DNA of 64,000 nucleotides from the NCBI GenBank assembly GCA_030263555.1, contig SZPE01000004.1, forward strand, positions 86,178 to 150,177, read 5' to 3'. Origin of the DNA: CFX2 sp014338005. Its GTDB lineage: Bacteria; Chloroflexota; Anaerolineae; Aggregatilineales; Phototrophicaceae. The position numbers and the translations under genes are program-made. The notes beneath the pieces are model-generated. The model worked only from the letters and a program-made list of their open reading frames with translations, did not search any database and was not told the origin of the DNA. This document shows positions 50,632-59,696 of this stretch, in pieces. Positions within the stretch are counted from its first letter, which is position 1; each line of letters begins with the position of its first letter.

Positions 50632-50686
50632 TGGTTTGCGCTAAACTGCACAAGTATTGTGACGCCCAAATCCAGGATTTCGAGTT

Positions 50687-51967
50687 ATGATGGAAGCTCT
50701 TCTTTTTCTGGTCGTCGGCGCGGTGGCGGTGGCCGCCGCCGTTATGATGCTCCTGAGCGAAAACGCCGTCTACAGCGCGCTGTTCCTCATCATCAATTTT
50801 ATGTGCGTGGCCTTTTTCTACCTCATGCTGGACGCGCCGTTTTTGATGATGATCCAGATCGCGGTTTATGCCGGGGCGATCATGGTTCTGTTTTTATTTG
50901 TGATTATGCTCCTGGGGGCGGAAAAACTGGGCGAGCCAACCCGTGAGTTTCGCTGGCTGGCCCCGCTGGCGCTGGCGCTTTCGGTGGCGTTTCTGGTCAT
51001 CACCGGCATCGCCATCACCCAGGGCCAGATTGACCTGCAAGGCCCGCAGACTCAGCCGCCGCTGGTGCGGGTAGCCCATGCTGCCTCAAACGCCGGGACG
51101 GTGGATGTGTATGCCGACGGCCAGTTGATCGCCGAAAATGTGGTCTTTAAAGAGGCTTCCGCCTTTGTGCCGCTGGCGGCGGGCGAACATACCGTCACGC
51201 TCAATGCGGCGGGTACGGATACCGTCCTGCTGAGCGCGCCGCTGACGCTGGAAAACGCCCCGGAGCGCACCGTCAGCGCCTTTACGCTGGTCGCCTACGG
51301 GGACGCGCCGGCAATCGGTCTGATTCCCGATAACCTGGAAACCACCGAAGACCGCAGCGGGCGGCTGACGATTTTCAACGCTTTCGACAGGCCGGTTGAC
51401 CTGTGGGATATGGGGTCGGAATTTAACCCCGACGATGACCGCGCCGTGACGAGCAGCCTGGCCCCCGGCGCGTCGGTCGAACTGCCCGCCATCCCGGAAA
51501 ATACCGATCTGCGCGCCTGGCGCTTCACCGAAGCCGGCAGCAAAGAAGCGGCGCTGTTCCGGCTGAATAACCCCGACGTTTTCCGCATCCGCCGCGACGA
51601 AGCGCAGGTGCTGGTGCTGGTAAGCGAGCGCGTGCTGGCCGGCACCGAGCAGGATTTGGTGCGCGCCGTCGCCGTGCCGCTGCTCAGCCGCGCCTTGCCC
51701 AGCTTCGGCGGGCCGCAGGCCGTTGGTGAACTGCTGTTCACGCGCTACATGCTGCCCTTGCAGCTGGTGGCCGTGCTGCTGCTGGTGGCGATGATCGGCG
51801 CCATCGTGCTGACCCATAAAGAAGACTTCCGCCCGCGCCGCCGCGATGTGCGCCGCCGGGTTGCTAAACCGCTGGCCGCCGCCATCTCCACCCAGGTGGG
51901 GCGCGACGTGCTTCAGCCAGGGCTTGAAACGCCAAAGCTGCCGCCGCAGGAAGAAGAACAGCCGTAG
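50687..51967 (+). CDS. nuoJ: NADH-quinone oxidoreductase subunit J with an inserted DUF4397-like domain
   Basis: 426 residues; ordinary NuoJ is about 165-270. Residues 1-112 carry the first four membrane helices with the conserved AVYSALFLIINFMCVAFFYL and IQIAVYAGAIMVLFLFVIML. The expected fifth helix (about 352-376, YMLPLQLVAVLLLVAMIGAI) comes only after a 230-residue soluble insert. The insert begins LVRVAHAASNAGTVDVYADG and continues VPLAAGEHTVTLNAAGTDTV, the pattern of DUF4397 domains normally found in secreted proteins; a second similar beta unit (about 224-315) may follow. By NuoJ topology the insert lies on the outer (P) side of the membrane. The reading frame is continuous, with no sign of error. 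Confidence 0.9.
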   Translation: MMEALLFLVVGAVAVAAAVMMLLSENAVYSALFLIINFMCVAFFYLMLDAPFLMMIQIAVYAGAIMVLFLFVIMLLGAEKLGEPTREFRWLAPLALALSVAFLVITGIAITQGQIDLQGPQTQPPLVRVAHAASNAGTVDVYADGQLIAENVVFKEASAFVPLAAGEHTVTLNAAGTDTVLLSAPLTLENAPERTVSAFTLVAYGDAPAIGLIPDNLETTEDRSGRLTIFNAFDRPVDLWDMGSEFNPDDDRAVTSSLAPGASVELPAIPENTDLRAWRFTEAGSKEAALFRLNNPDVFRIRRDEAQVLVLVSERVLAGTEQDLVRAVAVPLLSRALPSFGGPQAVGELLFTRYMLPLQLVAVLLLVAMIGAIVLTHKEDFRPRRRDVRRRVAKPLAAAISTQVGRDVLQPGLETPKLPPQEEEQP

Positions 51968-51987
51968 CCGGTGGCTGATTAAACGGT

Positions 51988-52015
51988 GTAGGGGCGCGGC
52001 GGTATACCGCACCCC
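51988..52015. repeat. Intergenic palindrome between nuoJ and nuoK
   Basis: An imperfect inverted repeat, GTAGGGGCGCGG...CCGCACCCC, a looser member of the family. Confidence 0.5.
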
Positions 52016-52042
52016 AGAATAAACATCAAGGGAAACTGTTGT

Positions 52043-52345
52043 ATGGTTCAGATCGAAGCCTACGTGATTTTAAGCGCCGTCCTGTTCATCCTGGGCGCGA
52101 TGGGCGTGCTGCTGCGCCGCAACGCCATCCTGGTGTTTATGTCGGTGGAGCTGATGTTAAACGCGGCCAACCTGGCGCTGGTGGCCTTCGCCAAACAGTG
52201 GAACCAGATGGACGGCCACCTGTTCGTGTTTTTTGTGATGACGGTGGCCGCCGCCGAAGTGGCGATTGGGCTGGCGCTGATCGTCGCCATCTTCCGTTCC
52301 AAACGCAGCATTGATATTGACCAGTTGCACCAGATGGAAGGCTAA
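52043..52345 (+). CDS. nuoK: NADH-quinone oxidoreductase subunit K
   Basis: 100 residues, three membrane helices. GVLLRRNAILVFMSVELMLN has the conserved Glu of the first proton-relevant helix and VAAAEVAIGLALIVAIFR the second. Length is standard. Confidence 0.96.
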   Translation: MVQIEAYVILSAVLFILGAMGVLLRRNAILVFMSVELMLNAANLALVAFAKQWNQMDGHLFVFFVMTVAAAEVAIGLALIVAIFRSKRSIDIDQLHQMEG

Positions 52346-52421
52346 AGCCGGTTCCGGTTTCCGGGTGATCGGCACACGGGCCGAAAACCCGAAATTCGCG
52401 GCGCGGAACTAGAGGGGTTGT

Positions 52422-54848
52422 ATGGAAACATATGCACAGTTAGTCCCACTTGTTGTATTCATCCCCCTGGTGGGGATGCTGATTAACCTGTTCTGGGGCG
52501 CGCGGCTGGGCGGCAGGTGGCCGGGCATCATCGGCTCGACGGCAGCCATCCTGGCTTTTATCGTCTCCGGCCTGCTTTATTTTTACCTCATCAACAACGA
52601 CTACCGGGCGGTGGTCGTCAACCCGCCCTTTTTAGACACCTGGATTAACATCCCATCCGGCGATATGTTCGTCCCCTGGCAGATGCGCGTGGACACCCTG
52701 AGCGTGACCATGATGCTGGTCGTCACCGGCGTGGGGTCGCTCATCCACGTTTACGCCATCGGCTATATGCTCGGCGATTCGCGCTACGCCCGCTTTTTCG
52801 CCTATCTCAACCTGTTCCTGGTTTTCATGCTGGTGCTGGTGACGGGCAACAACTTCTTGATGATGTTCGTCGGCTGGGAAGGCGTGGGCCTGTGTTCCTA
52901 CCTGCTGATCGGCTTCTGGTTCGATAAAACCAGGGGCGAAGGCTGGAAAAACAGCAACGCCGCCCGCAAGGCCATGATCGTCAACCGCATCGGCGACTTC
53001 GGCCTGCTGATGGGCATCTTCCTCATCTTCTGGACGTTCGGCACGCTGGACTACTTCACCCCCGGCGAAATCGCCAACCCGCACCTGGCCGAAGAACTGG
53101 CGCTGGAGGCCGAACACGCCGCCGAAGCGGCAGCCGTTGAGGGCGAAACCGCACGCGGCGAAACGGCGGCGGTAGAAGCGGCAGCCGTTGAAGCCGAAGC
53201 CGCGCCGGAAGGCGAACAGGCCGCCGAGGGCGAAGGCGGACATGGCAGCGAACCGGCGGTTGCTTATACCAACAATGACCACATCCCCACCGAAATGCTC
53301 GGTGTTTTTGGCAAAACGGAACGCCTGCTCGAAGAAGGCGGCCATGAAGTGAGCTTTGGGCCGTTTTCGCTGCCGTTTGAAACGGTGCTGGTGTTGATTA
53401 CCCTGTTCATGCTGCTCGGCGCAACCGGCAAAAGCGCGCAGATACCGCTGTTCATCTGGCTGCCGGACGCGATGGCCGGCCCGACGCCCGTCAGCGCGCT
53501 CATTCACGCCGCCACGATGGTCACGGCGGGCGTGTACATGATGGTTCGCAGCAACGTCTTTTATTACAACGCCGACCTGACCTCGCTGATTGTGACGCTG
53601 GTCGGCGCGGGTACGGCGCTGGTGGCGGGTTTTATCGCCGTCGGCCAGTGGGACATCAAGCGCGTGCTGGCCTACAGCACCATCAGCCAGCTTGGTTTTA
53701 TGGTGGCGGCGGTCGGCATCGGCGCGTACAGCGCGGCCATGTTCCATCTGGTCACACACGCCTTTTTTAAGGCGCTGCTGTTCCTCAGCAGCGGCTCGGT
53801 CATTCACGGCATGGAACACGGCCACCACCACGTCCACGAACACGGACACGATCACCACGACGACAAACCGTTCGACCCGCAGGATATGCGGAACATGGGC
53901 GGCCTGCGCCACAAAATGCCGGTCACGTACCGCGTGTACCTCATCGGCACGCTGGCGCTGGCGGGCATCTTCCCCTTCGCGGGCTTCTGGTCGAAAGATG
54001 AAATCCTGGCCGACTCCTGGCTGGCGGGGCTGTTCGATAACAACGTGGGCGGTTATATCGCGCTGGGGCTGCTGCTGCTGGCGGCCTTCTTCACCGCCTT
54101 TTACATGTGGCGGCAGATGGAGATGGTCTTCTACGGCCAGCCGCGCACCGAAGCGGCGGAACACGCCCATGAGAGCGGGCCGGTCATGACCTGGCCGCTG
54201 GTGGGGCTGGCGATTTTGAGCGTCTTCGGCGGTTTTATGAACACGCCGGAAAACGTGCTGGGGCTGGACGGCATCTTCGGCGCGCACCGCTTCACCTATT
54301 TCCTGGAACACAGCGTCGTCCATGCCCACGCGGCGGAGTTCCAGCCGGTCATCGCGCTGGGCGCGCTGGCGCTGGCGCTGTTCGCGTTTTTCGCCGCGCG
54401 CACGATTTACGGCGGGGGACACGCGCTGGTGCGCGGCAGCCGCGACCCGCTGGCCGTGCGCCCGGAAACCAGCCCGATCTGGCGGCTGGCGCACGCCCGC
54501 CTGTACTGGGACGAAACCTACTTCCGTCTGTTCGAGAATCCGTTCAACCGGACGGCCAAATTCCTGGCCGATACGCTGGACTGGGCTTTCTGGCATGATT
54601 ATTTCCACAACACCGTCATCCTCAACGGCTTTAATACGCTCGGCCAGTTTTTGAGCCAACCGGTAGACCTGGGGCTGATTGACGGTATTGTGAACGGCAT
54701 CGGTCGGCTGGCACGCTGGCTGGCCGGCCGCCTGCGCCAGATGCAAACCGGCTACGTGCGGACGTATGCCGTGACGGTGCTGCTGGGCGTGGTGCTGGTG
54801 ATCGTCATTTTGCTGCTGCCGCTGTTCACACAGGCAGGCGGCGGATAA
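52422..54848 (+). CDS. nuoL: NADH-quinone oxidoreductase subunit L with two low-complexity insertions
   Basis: 808 residues against a usual 600-680. The antiporter-like core is clear (FFAYLNLFLVFMLVLVTGNN, the Glu in MFVGWEGVGLCSYLLIGFWF, WLPDAMAGPTPVSALIHAAT, MVTAGVYM, HAFFKALLFLSSGSVIHGM). Two additions stand out. At about 225-283 there is an Ala/Glu-rich stretch with imperfect repeats of the AAVEAEA type. At about 461-482 there is a His-rich stretch (HGHHHVHEHGHDHHDD) inserted just before the conserved DMRNMGGL. The C-terminal lateral helix region is present. Proton-pumping subunit at the distal end of the membrane arm. Confidence 0.95.
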   Translation: METYAQLVPLVVFIPLVGMLINLFWGARLGGRWPGIIGSTAAILAFIVSGLLYFYLINNDYRAVVVNPPFLDTWINIPSGDMFVPWQMRVDTLSVTMMLVVTGVGSLIHVYAIGYMLGDSRYARFFAYLNLFLVFMLVLVTGNNFLMMFVGWEGVGLCSYLLIGFWFDKTRGEGWKNSNAARKAMIVNRIGDFGLLMGIFLIFWTFGTLDYFTPGEIANPHLAEELALEAEHAAEAAAVEGETARGETAAVEAAAVEAEAAPEGEQAAEGEGGHGSEPAVAYTNNDHIPTEMLGVFGKTERLLEEGGHEVSFGPFSLPFETVLVLITLFMLLGATGKSAQIPLFIWLPDAMAGPTPVSALIHAATMVTAGVYMMVRSNVFYYNADLTSLIVTLVGAGTALVAGFIAVGQWDIKRVLAYSTISQLGFMVAAVGIGAYSAAMFHLVTHAFFKALLFLSSGSVIHGMEHGHHHVHEHGHDHHDDKPFDPQDMRNMGGLRHKMPVTYRVYLIGTLALAGIFPFAGFWSKDEILADSWLAGLFDNNVGGYIALGLLLLAAFFTAFYMWRQMEMVFYGQPRTEAAEHAHESGPVMTWPLVGLAILSVFGGFMNTPENVLGLDGIFGAHRFTYFLEHSVVHAHAAEFQPVIALGALALALFAFFAARTIYGGGHALVRGSRDPLAVRPETSPIWRLAHARLYWDETYFRLFENPFNRTAKFLADTLDWAFWHDYFHNTVILNGFNTLGQFLSQPVDLGLIDGIVNGIGRLARWLAGRLRQMQTGYVRTYAVTVLLGVVLVIVILLLPLFTQAGGG

Positions 54849-54860
54849 ATTCGAGAATAT

Positions 54861-54886
54861 GGTGGGGGCGGATTTTCGCCCCCACC
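54861..54886. repeat. Intergenic palindrome between nuoL and nuoM
   Basis: GGTGGGGGCG and CGCCCCCACC, perfect 10-bp arms with a six-base loop. Confidence 0.7.
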
Positions 54887-54936
54887 GGGCTTGATAGCTG
54901 TCGCGTCTTCAGACGACATCTTGAAGGGGAGTTTCT

Positions 54937-56508
54937 ATGGAAGCCGTCTCTACACCTACGCTGACCTCGGTGGTGTTGTTCATCCCGCTGGTGAGCATGT
55001 TTATCATCCTGCTTTTCCGCGAGGACACGCAGAGCGAATACATCAGGTGGGGCGCGCTCATCGGCAGCCTGCTGACGTTCGCGGCCTCGATCCTGCTGTG
55101 GCTGAGTTACGACCCCGCCCAGCCGGGGCTGCAAATGGCGCAGCGTTCCACCTGGATTACGCTGTCAGCCACCGACGCCACCTATAACATCAGCTATTAC
55201 GTCGGCGTGGACGGCCTCAGCCTGCTGCTGGTCATCCTGACCACGTTCATCATGCCGCTGGCGATTCTGTCCTCGTTCCGCTCGCACGTGCTGGTGGAGC
55301 GCGGGCGCGAAAAGCTGTATTACGCCTTCATGCTGCTGCTGGAATGGGCGATGATCGGCGTGTTCGTGGCGCAGGATTTGTTCCTGTTTTACATCTTCTG
55401 GGAAGTAACACTGATACCGATGTATTTCCTGATCGGCATCTGGGGCGCGGAGGAGCGCATTTACGCCGCCGTCAAGTTTTTCCTGTACACGATGGCCGGT
55501 TCGATTTTGATGCTGCTGGCGATTTTGTTCGTCGGCACGCAGGCGCAGTCCTTCGCCCTGCCGGACATCATCGCCAAAGTGCAGGCCAACCCCGATATGT
55601 TCCCGTTCTCCGGGCTGTTCAGCACCCAGTCATTTCTGTTCCTGGGCTTTTTGATCGCCTTCGCAATCAAAGTCCCGGTGTGGCCGCTGCACAGCTGGCT
55701 GCCGGATGCCCACGTCCAGGCCCCCACCGCCGGTTCGGTCATCCTGGCGGGCGTGCTGCTGAAGATGGGAACTTACGGCATCGTGCGCTTCTGCCTGCCG
55801 CTGTTCCCGCAGGCCAGCATCGAATGGGCGCCGATTATATCCGTGCTGGCGATCATCGGCATCATTTACGGCGCGTGGGTCAGCTACGCGCAGACGGACG
55901 TAAAGAAGCTGGTCGCCTATTCGTCGGTCAGCCACCTGGGTTTTGTGGTGCTGGGCATTTTCGCGCTCAATTCCCAGGGCATCCAGGGCGGCATTTTGCA
56001 GATGGTCAATCACGGCATCAGCACCGGCGGGCTGTTTTTGCTGGTCGGGATGCTGTATGAACGCCGCCACACAAAAGCCATGAGCGCCTACGGCGGCATC
56101 TGGAAAGTGATGCCCGTTTTCGGCGGCCTCAGCCTGGTGATCGCCCTCAGCAGCATGGGTCTGCCGGGGCTGAACGGTTTCGTCGGCGAGTTCACCATCC
56201 TGCTCGGCACGTTCGGCAGCCCGTACCTGGGGTTCTTCTTCGCGCTGTTCGCCACCCTGGGCGTGATTCTGGCGGCGGTTTACATCCTGTATATGTTCCA
56301 GAAAGTTTTTATGGGCGAGGTGGACAAAGAAGAAAACAAAAACCTGCCCCCCCTGCACTGGCAGGAGCTGGCCGTCCTCATCCCCATCGTGATCGTGATC
56401 TTCTGGATCGGCTTGCAGCCGGGGACGTTCTTCGGCTCGATGGATGCCAGCGTGAACCAGCTTGTCACGCAGGTGACGAGCGCCGCGTCCAGCGTGGTGC
56501 TGCGATAA
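54937..56508 (+). CDS. nuoM: NADH-quinone oxidoreductase subunit M
   Basis: 523 residues, 14-helix antiporter-like proton-pumping subunit. YIFWEVTLIPMYFLIGIWG carries the conserved Glu, KVPVWPLHSWLPDAHVQAPT the conserved Lys/TM7 region, and YSSVSHLGFVVLGIFALNSQ and GLPGLNGFVGEF are typical. A GAAGGGG-type ribosome site precedes the ATG. Confidence 0.96.
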   Translation: MEAVSTPTLTSVVLFIPLVSMFIILLFREDTQSEYIRWGALIGSLLTFAASILLWLSYDPAQPGLQMAQRSTWITLSATDATYNISYYVGVDGLSLLLVILTTFIMPLAILSSFRSHVLVERGREKLYYAFMLLLEWAMIGVFVAQDLFLFYIFWEVTLIPMYFLIGIWGAEERIYAAVKFFLYTMAGSILMLLAILFVGTQAQSFALPDIIAKVQANPDMFPFSGLFSTQSFLFLGFLIAFAIKVPVWPLHSWLPDAHVQAPTAGSVILAGVLLKMGTYGIVRFCLPLFPQASIEWAPIISVLAIIGIIYGAWVSYAQTDVKKLVAYSSVSHLGFVVLGIFALNSQGIQGGILQMVNHGISTGGLFLLVGMLYERRHTKAMSAYGGIWKVMPVFGGLSLVIALSSMGLPGLNGFVGEFTILLGTFGSPYLGFFFALFATLGVILAAVYILYMFQKVFMGEVDKEENKNLPPLHWQELAVLIPIVIVIFWIGLQPGTFFGSMDASVNQLVTQVTSAASSVVLR

Positions 56509-56525
56509 ACCGGCCAGCCGGAGGC

Positions 56526-56549
56526 GGGGCGGGCAGTAAAACCCGCCCC
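56526..56549. repeat. Intergenic palindrome between nuoM and nuoN
   Basis: GGGGCGGG and CCCGCCCC, perfect 8-bp arms around an 8-base loop. Confidence 0.7.
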
Positions 56550-56589
56550 TTGACGATGATGCCGTAATGTTTATGGTCAGGGGTGAGCT

Positions 56590-58104
56590 ATGTTATTTGA
56601 AGTCCCAAGCCTCGAATCGCTGAACCTGGGCGCGGCGCTGCCCGCCGTCAGCCTGACGTTCGGCGTTTGCGTGCTGCTGTTGGTTGATCTGCTGCTGGTT
56701 CCCAAAGACCGCAAGGAAATCACGGCCTGGCTGGCCGTCGCGGGCGTGGTCGTCAGCTTCGTTGTGAATCTGTTCACCTTCAACACCCATACCGAGGCGT
56801 TCCTGGGGATGTTCGTGGCCGACAGTTTCACCGGCTTTATGAATATCATCATCCTGCTGACGGCCTTCCTGGGCATCCTGCTTAGCAAGGACTACCTCAA
56901 ACGGGCCGGCATCGAACGCGGCGAGTATTATACGCTGATGCTGATGAGCGCCGCCGGCATGATGTTTATGGCGAGCGCCAACGACCTGGTGGTGGTGTTC
57001 ATCGCGCTGGAACTGCTCAGCATTCCGCTGTACATCCTGGCGGCCTTCCGCGTGCCGGATGTGAAGTCCGAAGAAAGCGGCATGAAGTATTTCATCCTGG
57101 GGGCGTTTTCCAGCGCGTTTTTCGTCTACGGCGCGGCGCTGGTCTACGGCGCAGCCGGCACAACCAGCCTGCCCGGCATTTTCGGCGCAGTCGGCACGAT
57201 TGTCCAGACCGGCGGCTCGGCAGCCTTCCTGCTGCTGGCCGGAGCAGGTTTAATCCTGGTCGGGCTGGGTTTTAAGGTGGCCGTCGTGCCGTTCCATATG
57301 TGGACGCCGGATGTATACGAAGGCGCGCCGACGCCCGTCACGGCCTTCATGAGCGTGGGGGCCAAAGCCGGGGGTTTTGCCGCGCTGCTGCGGATTATGG
57401 CGATCTCGCTGCCGGCTTTTACGCTGGCGGACGGCCAGCCCTACGCCGCCTGGCAGCAGACCTTCTGGATTATCGCCGCTTTAACGCTGATTCTGGGCAA
57501 TCTGGTCGCCATCGCACAGAGCAACATCAAGCGAATGCTGGCCTATTCCTCCATCGCCCACGCCGGTTATATCCTGATGGCGGTGGCCGCCGCCGGCACA
57601 ACCGGCCTGACCAACGACGCCACGCGGGCGGCGCTGATTTACCTGCTGGCTTATATGTTCACCAACCTGGGCGCGTTCGGCGTGGCGCTGGCAGTGGAAC
57701 GCGACGACGGCAGCGGCACGAACCTGGAGGATTTCGTCGGGCTGGCGAAAAACCGCCCTGGGCTGGCGCTGATGATGGCGATTTTTATGCTAAGCCTGAC
57801 GGGCATCCCGCTCACCGGCGGTTTCATCGGCAAGTGGTTTGTGTTTAAAGCCACGCTGGACGCCGGCCTGGTGGCGCTGGCGATCATCGGCGTGCTGACC
57901 AGCGTCGTGAGCGCGTTTTATTATGTGCGCGTGATCGTCAATATGTACCTGCGCGACGGCGAGGCCGAAACGCCGGGCGAATCGCGGATGGTCAACTGGG
58001 CGGTGTACGTCGCGGGCGCGGGGACGCTCATTATGGGCATTTTCCCCTTCCTCGTCACCGGCCTCAGCGATCTGGTGACGGTCGCGGCCAGCGTGGTTCG
58101 TTAA
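56590..58104 (+). CDS. nuoN: NADH-quinone oxidoreductase subunit N
   Basis: 504 residues, the third antiporter-like subunit. VFIALELLSIPLYILAAFRV carries the conserved Glu, GLGFKVAVVPFHMWTPDVYE the Lys-containing TM7 motif, and MLAYSSIAHAGYILMAVAAA is typical of NuoN. Last gene of the operon; a strong hairpin follows. Confidence 0.96.
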   Translation: MLFEVPSLESLNLGAALPAVSLTFGVCVLLLVDLLLVPKDRKEITAWLAVAGVVVSFVVNLFTFNTHTEAFLGMFVADSFTGFMNIIILLTAFLGILLSKDYLKRAGIERGEYYTLMLMSAAGMMFMASANDLVVVFIALELLSIPLYILAAFRVPDVKSEESGMKYFILGAFSSAFFVYGAALVYGAAGTTSLPGIFGAVGTIVQTGGSAAFLLLAGAGLILVGLGFKVAVVPFHMWTPDVYEGAPTPVTAFMSVGAKAGGFAALLRIMAISLPAFTLADGQPYAAWQQTFWIIAALTLILGNLVAIAQSNIKRMLAYSSIAHAGYILMAVAAAGTTGLTNDATRAALIYLLAYMFTNLGAFGVALAVERDDGSGTNLEDFVGLAKNRPGLALMMAIFMLSLTGIPLTGGFIGKWFVFKATLDAGLVALAIIGVLTSVVSAFYYVRVIVNMYLRDGEAETPGESRMVNWAVYVAGAGTLIMGIFPFLVTGLSDLVTVAASVVR

Positions 58105-58131
58105 GCCCCAGCCAGCTTAACCTCACCTCTA

Positions 58132-58157
58132 GCCCCCTCTCCATGATGGAGAGGGGG
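58132..58157. terminator. Hairpin after nuoN
   Basis: GCCCCCTCTCC and GGAGAGGGGGT pair over 11 bp with a short loop (ATGAT). The following bases (ATATATAC) are only moderately T-rich, so it may be a processing or pause site rather than a classical terminator. Confidence 0.5.
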
Positions 58158-58180
58158 TATATACAACCCTGGCGGATATT

Positions 58181-59098
58181 ATGAACGACCGAAACCAGCG
58201 CGACGGCACAATTTTTATTTTGCTGTCGGCGACCGGCTATTCGTTTTTTGCGGTGTGGGTGAAGAACATCCAGGCAGCCGGCCTGGGGGCGCTGGACATC
58301 GGCTTCTGGCGCTTTTTGATCGCCGCGCCGCTGTTCTGGCTGGTCGTTTTTTTGCGGCGCGCGCCGCTCTCGCCGCGCCCGCTGCCCCGCCTGGGGCTGC
58401 TGGTGATGGGCTTCTTCCTGGCAATGGCGGCGCTGACGGCTTTCTTCGGCCTGGAGCGCATCCCGGCCAATACGTTTATCGTGCTGTTTTACACCTATCC
58501 GGCGATGGTGGCGGTTTTTTCGCTGTTTATGGGCGACCGGCTTCCGCCGGTGGATTGGCTGGCGCTGGCGCTGACCATCGTCGGCATCGCCCTCACCGTG
58601 CCAGACTTCGGCGCGGGACTGAGCGGGGATAATCTGACCGGTGTCATCCTGGCGCTGGTGAACGCGCTGGTAGTGGCGGTCTATTTCATCCTCAGCAGCC
58701 GGCTGCTGCGCGGGCATACCGCTGTGGCGCGCGCCAGCGCGTGGAGCATCACTGGCACGTTTTTTATCATGGCGGCCACTGTGCCGTTCCGCGAGGTGCA
58801 GACCCCGTCGAGCGCGGCGGCCTGGGCCAACCTGCTGGCGCTGGCAACTATCAGCACGGTCATGCCGGTTTTTGCCCTCAATTCCGGCATCCAGAAGGTC
58901 GGCGCGGCACGAGCGGCCATCATCGGCACGATTGAGCCGATTCAAACGCTGCTGTGGACGTTTTTGCTGCTGGGCGAGCAGATGCAGCCGGCGCAGGTGG
59001 TCGGGGGGACGCTCATCCTGGGCAGCATCGTGCTGCTGCAAGCGCAAAGCCTGCTGCGGACGCGCGCCCAGCGTTCCAGGCCGGCGGAAAGCGGTTAA
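58181..59098 (+). CDS. EamA/DMT family transporter
   Basis: 305 residues with ten predicted membrane helices in two EamA repeats (about 12-140 and 153-290). IFILLSATGYSFFAVWVKNI opens repeat 1, and the Pro in IGTIEPIQTLLWTFLLLGEQ plus GGTLILGSIVLLQA close repeat 2. Drug/metabolite exporter type; substrate unknown. It begins shortly after the nuo hairpin and is probably a separate unit. Confidence 0.92.
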   Translation: MNDRNQRDGTIFILLSATGYSFFAVWVKNIQAAGLGALDIGFWRFLIAAPLFWLVVFLRRAPLSPRPLPRLGLLVMGFFLAMAALTAFFGLERIPANTFIVLFYTYPAMVAVFSLFMGDRLPPVDWLALALTIVGIALTVPDFGAGLSGDNLTGVILALVNALVVAVYFILSSRLLRGHTAVARASAWSITGTFFIMAATVPFREVQTPSSAAAWANLLALATISTVMPVFALNSGIQKVGAARAAIIGTIEPIQTLLWTFLLLGEQMQPAQVVGGTLILGSIVLLQAQSLLRTRAQRSRPAESG

Positions 59099-59139
59099 AC
59101 TAACGGAAGGAATTAAGCGCATCCGGGCGGCAAATCGGG

Positions 59140-59145
59140 TAAAAT
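59140..59145 (+). promoter_or_regulatory. -10 element for a probably leaderless transcript
   Basis: TAAAAT ends 8 bp before the ATG at 59154 with no ribosome site between them, the same layout as upstream of the gene at 4498. Confidence 0.35.
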
Positions 59146-59153
59146 AAAGCGAT

Positions 59154-59696
59154 ATGAATACAGTGGATAGTGTCAACGAACATATGCGGGCGCGGCTGCT
59201 GGTAAACCGTCATGGCAAGCTGACCACCGACCAGTGGAAGGACATGGTGACAGAACCCCTGACGGTCATCGGCCTGCTGCTGCTGCCGGGCATCCTCATC
59301 CTGGGGCCGAGGCTGGGGGCGTTCATCTGGGGTGGTTTTGCCCTGTTAACGCTGCTGGCGCTGGCTGCCCTGGCCGTCCTGTTCATCGGGCGGGGGCGGC
59401 GCTATGCGCGCGCGCCGGTGCATTTTGCGGTGCTGCAGGCCGGGGGCGGGTTTCAACCCTTCTGGGCTTTCTGGAAACCCGTCGTGCTGCACGACATTTC
59501 CGGCGAGGCGGTGCGTTTTGGCAAGCGCCTAACACCCTATACCCGCTTGCAGCCTCACCGGGATTACCTGGTGTACTATCTTAAAGACCGCGATACCAAC
59601 GTTCTGTTGAGCCTTGCGCCTGCCGACCACCCGGACGCCGACCTGTGGCAGCCGTCCGAAACCTTTCAGAACCGTTTCGCCAGGCGCAGCCGTTAA
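59154..59696 (+). CDS. Hypothetical membrane protein with two helices
   Basis: 180 residues: a 35-residue soluble N-terminus, two adjacent hydrophobic helices (about 37-55 and 58-80) and a soluble C-terminal part of about 95 residues with no family I recognise. The C-terminal part is Arg/Tyr/Pro-rich and would lie in the cytoplasm if the N-terminus does. It is followed directly (convergent, stops abutting) by the next minus-strand gene. Confidence 0.75.
   Translation: MNTVDSVNEHMRARLLVNRHGKLTTDQWKDMVTEPLTVIGLLLLPGILILGPRLGAFIWGGFALLTLLALAALAVLFIGRGRRYARAPVHFAVLQAGGGFQPFWAFWKPVVLHDISGEAVRFGKRLTPYTRLQPHRDYLVYYLKDRDTNVLLSLAPADHPDADLWQPSETFQNRFARRSR

Noticed and set aside
52632..54746. 704-codon minus-strand frame opposite nuoL
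   Set aside because: Antisense shadow; very rich in His, Gln and Arg with no domain, while the plus strand encodes a conserved subunit.
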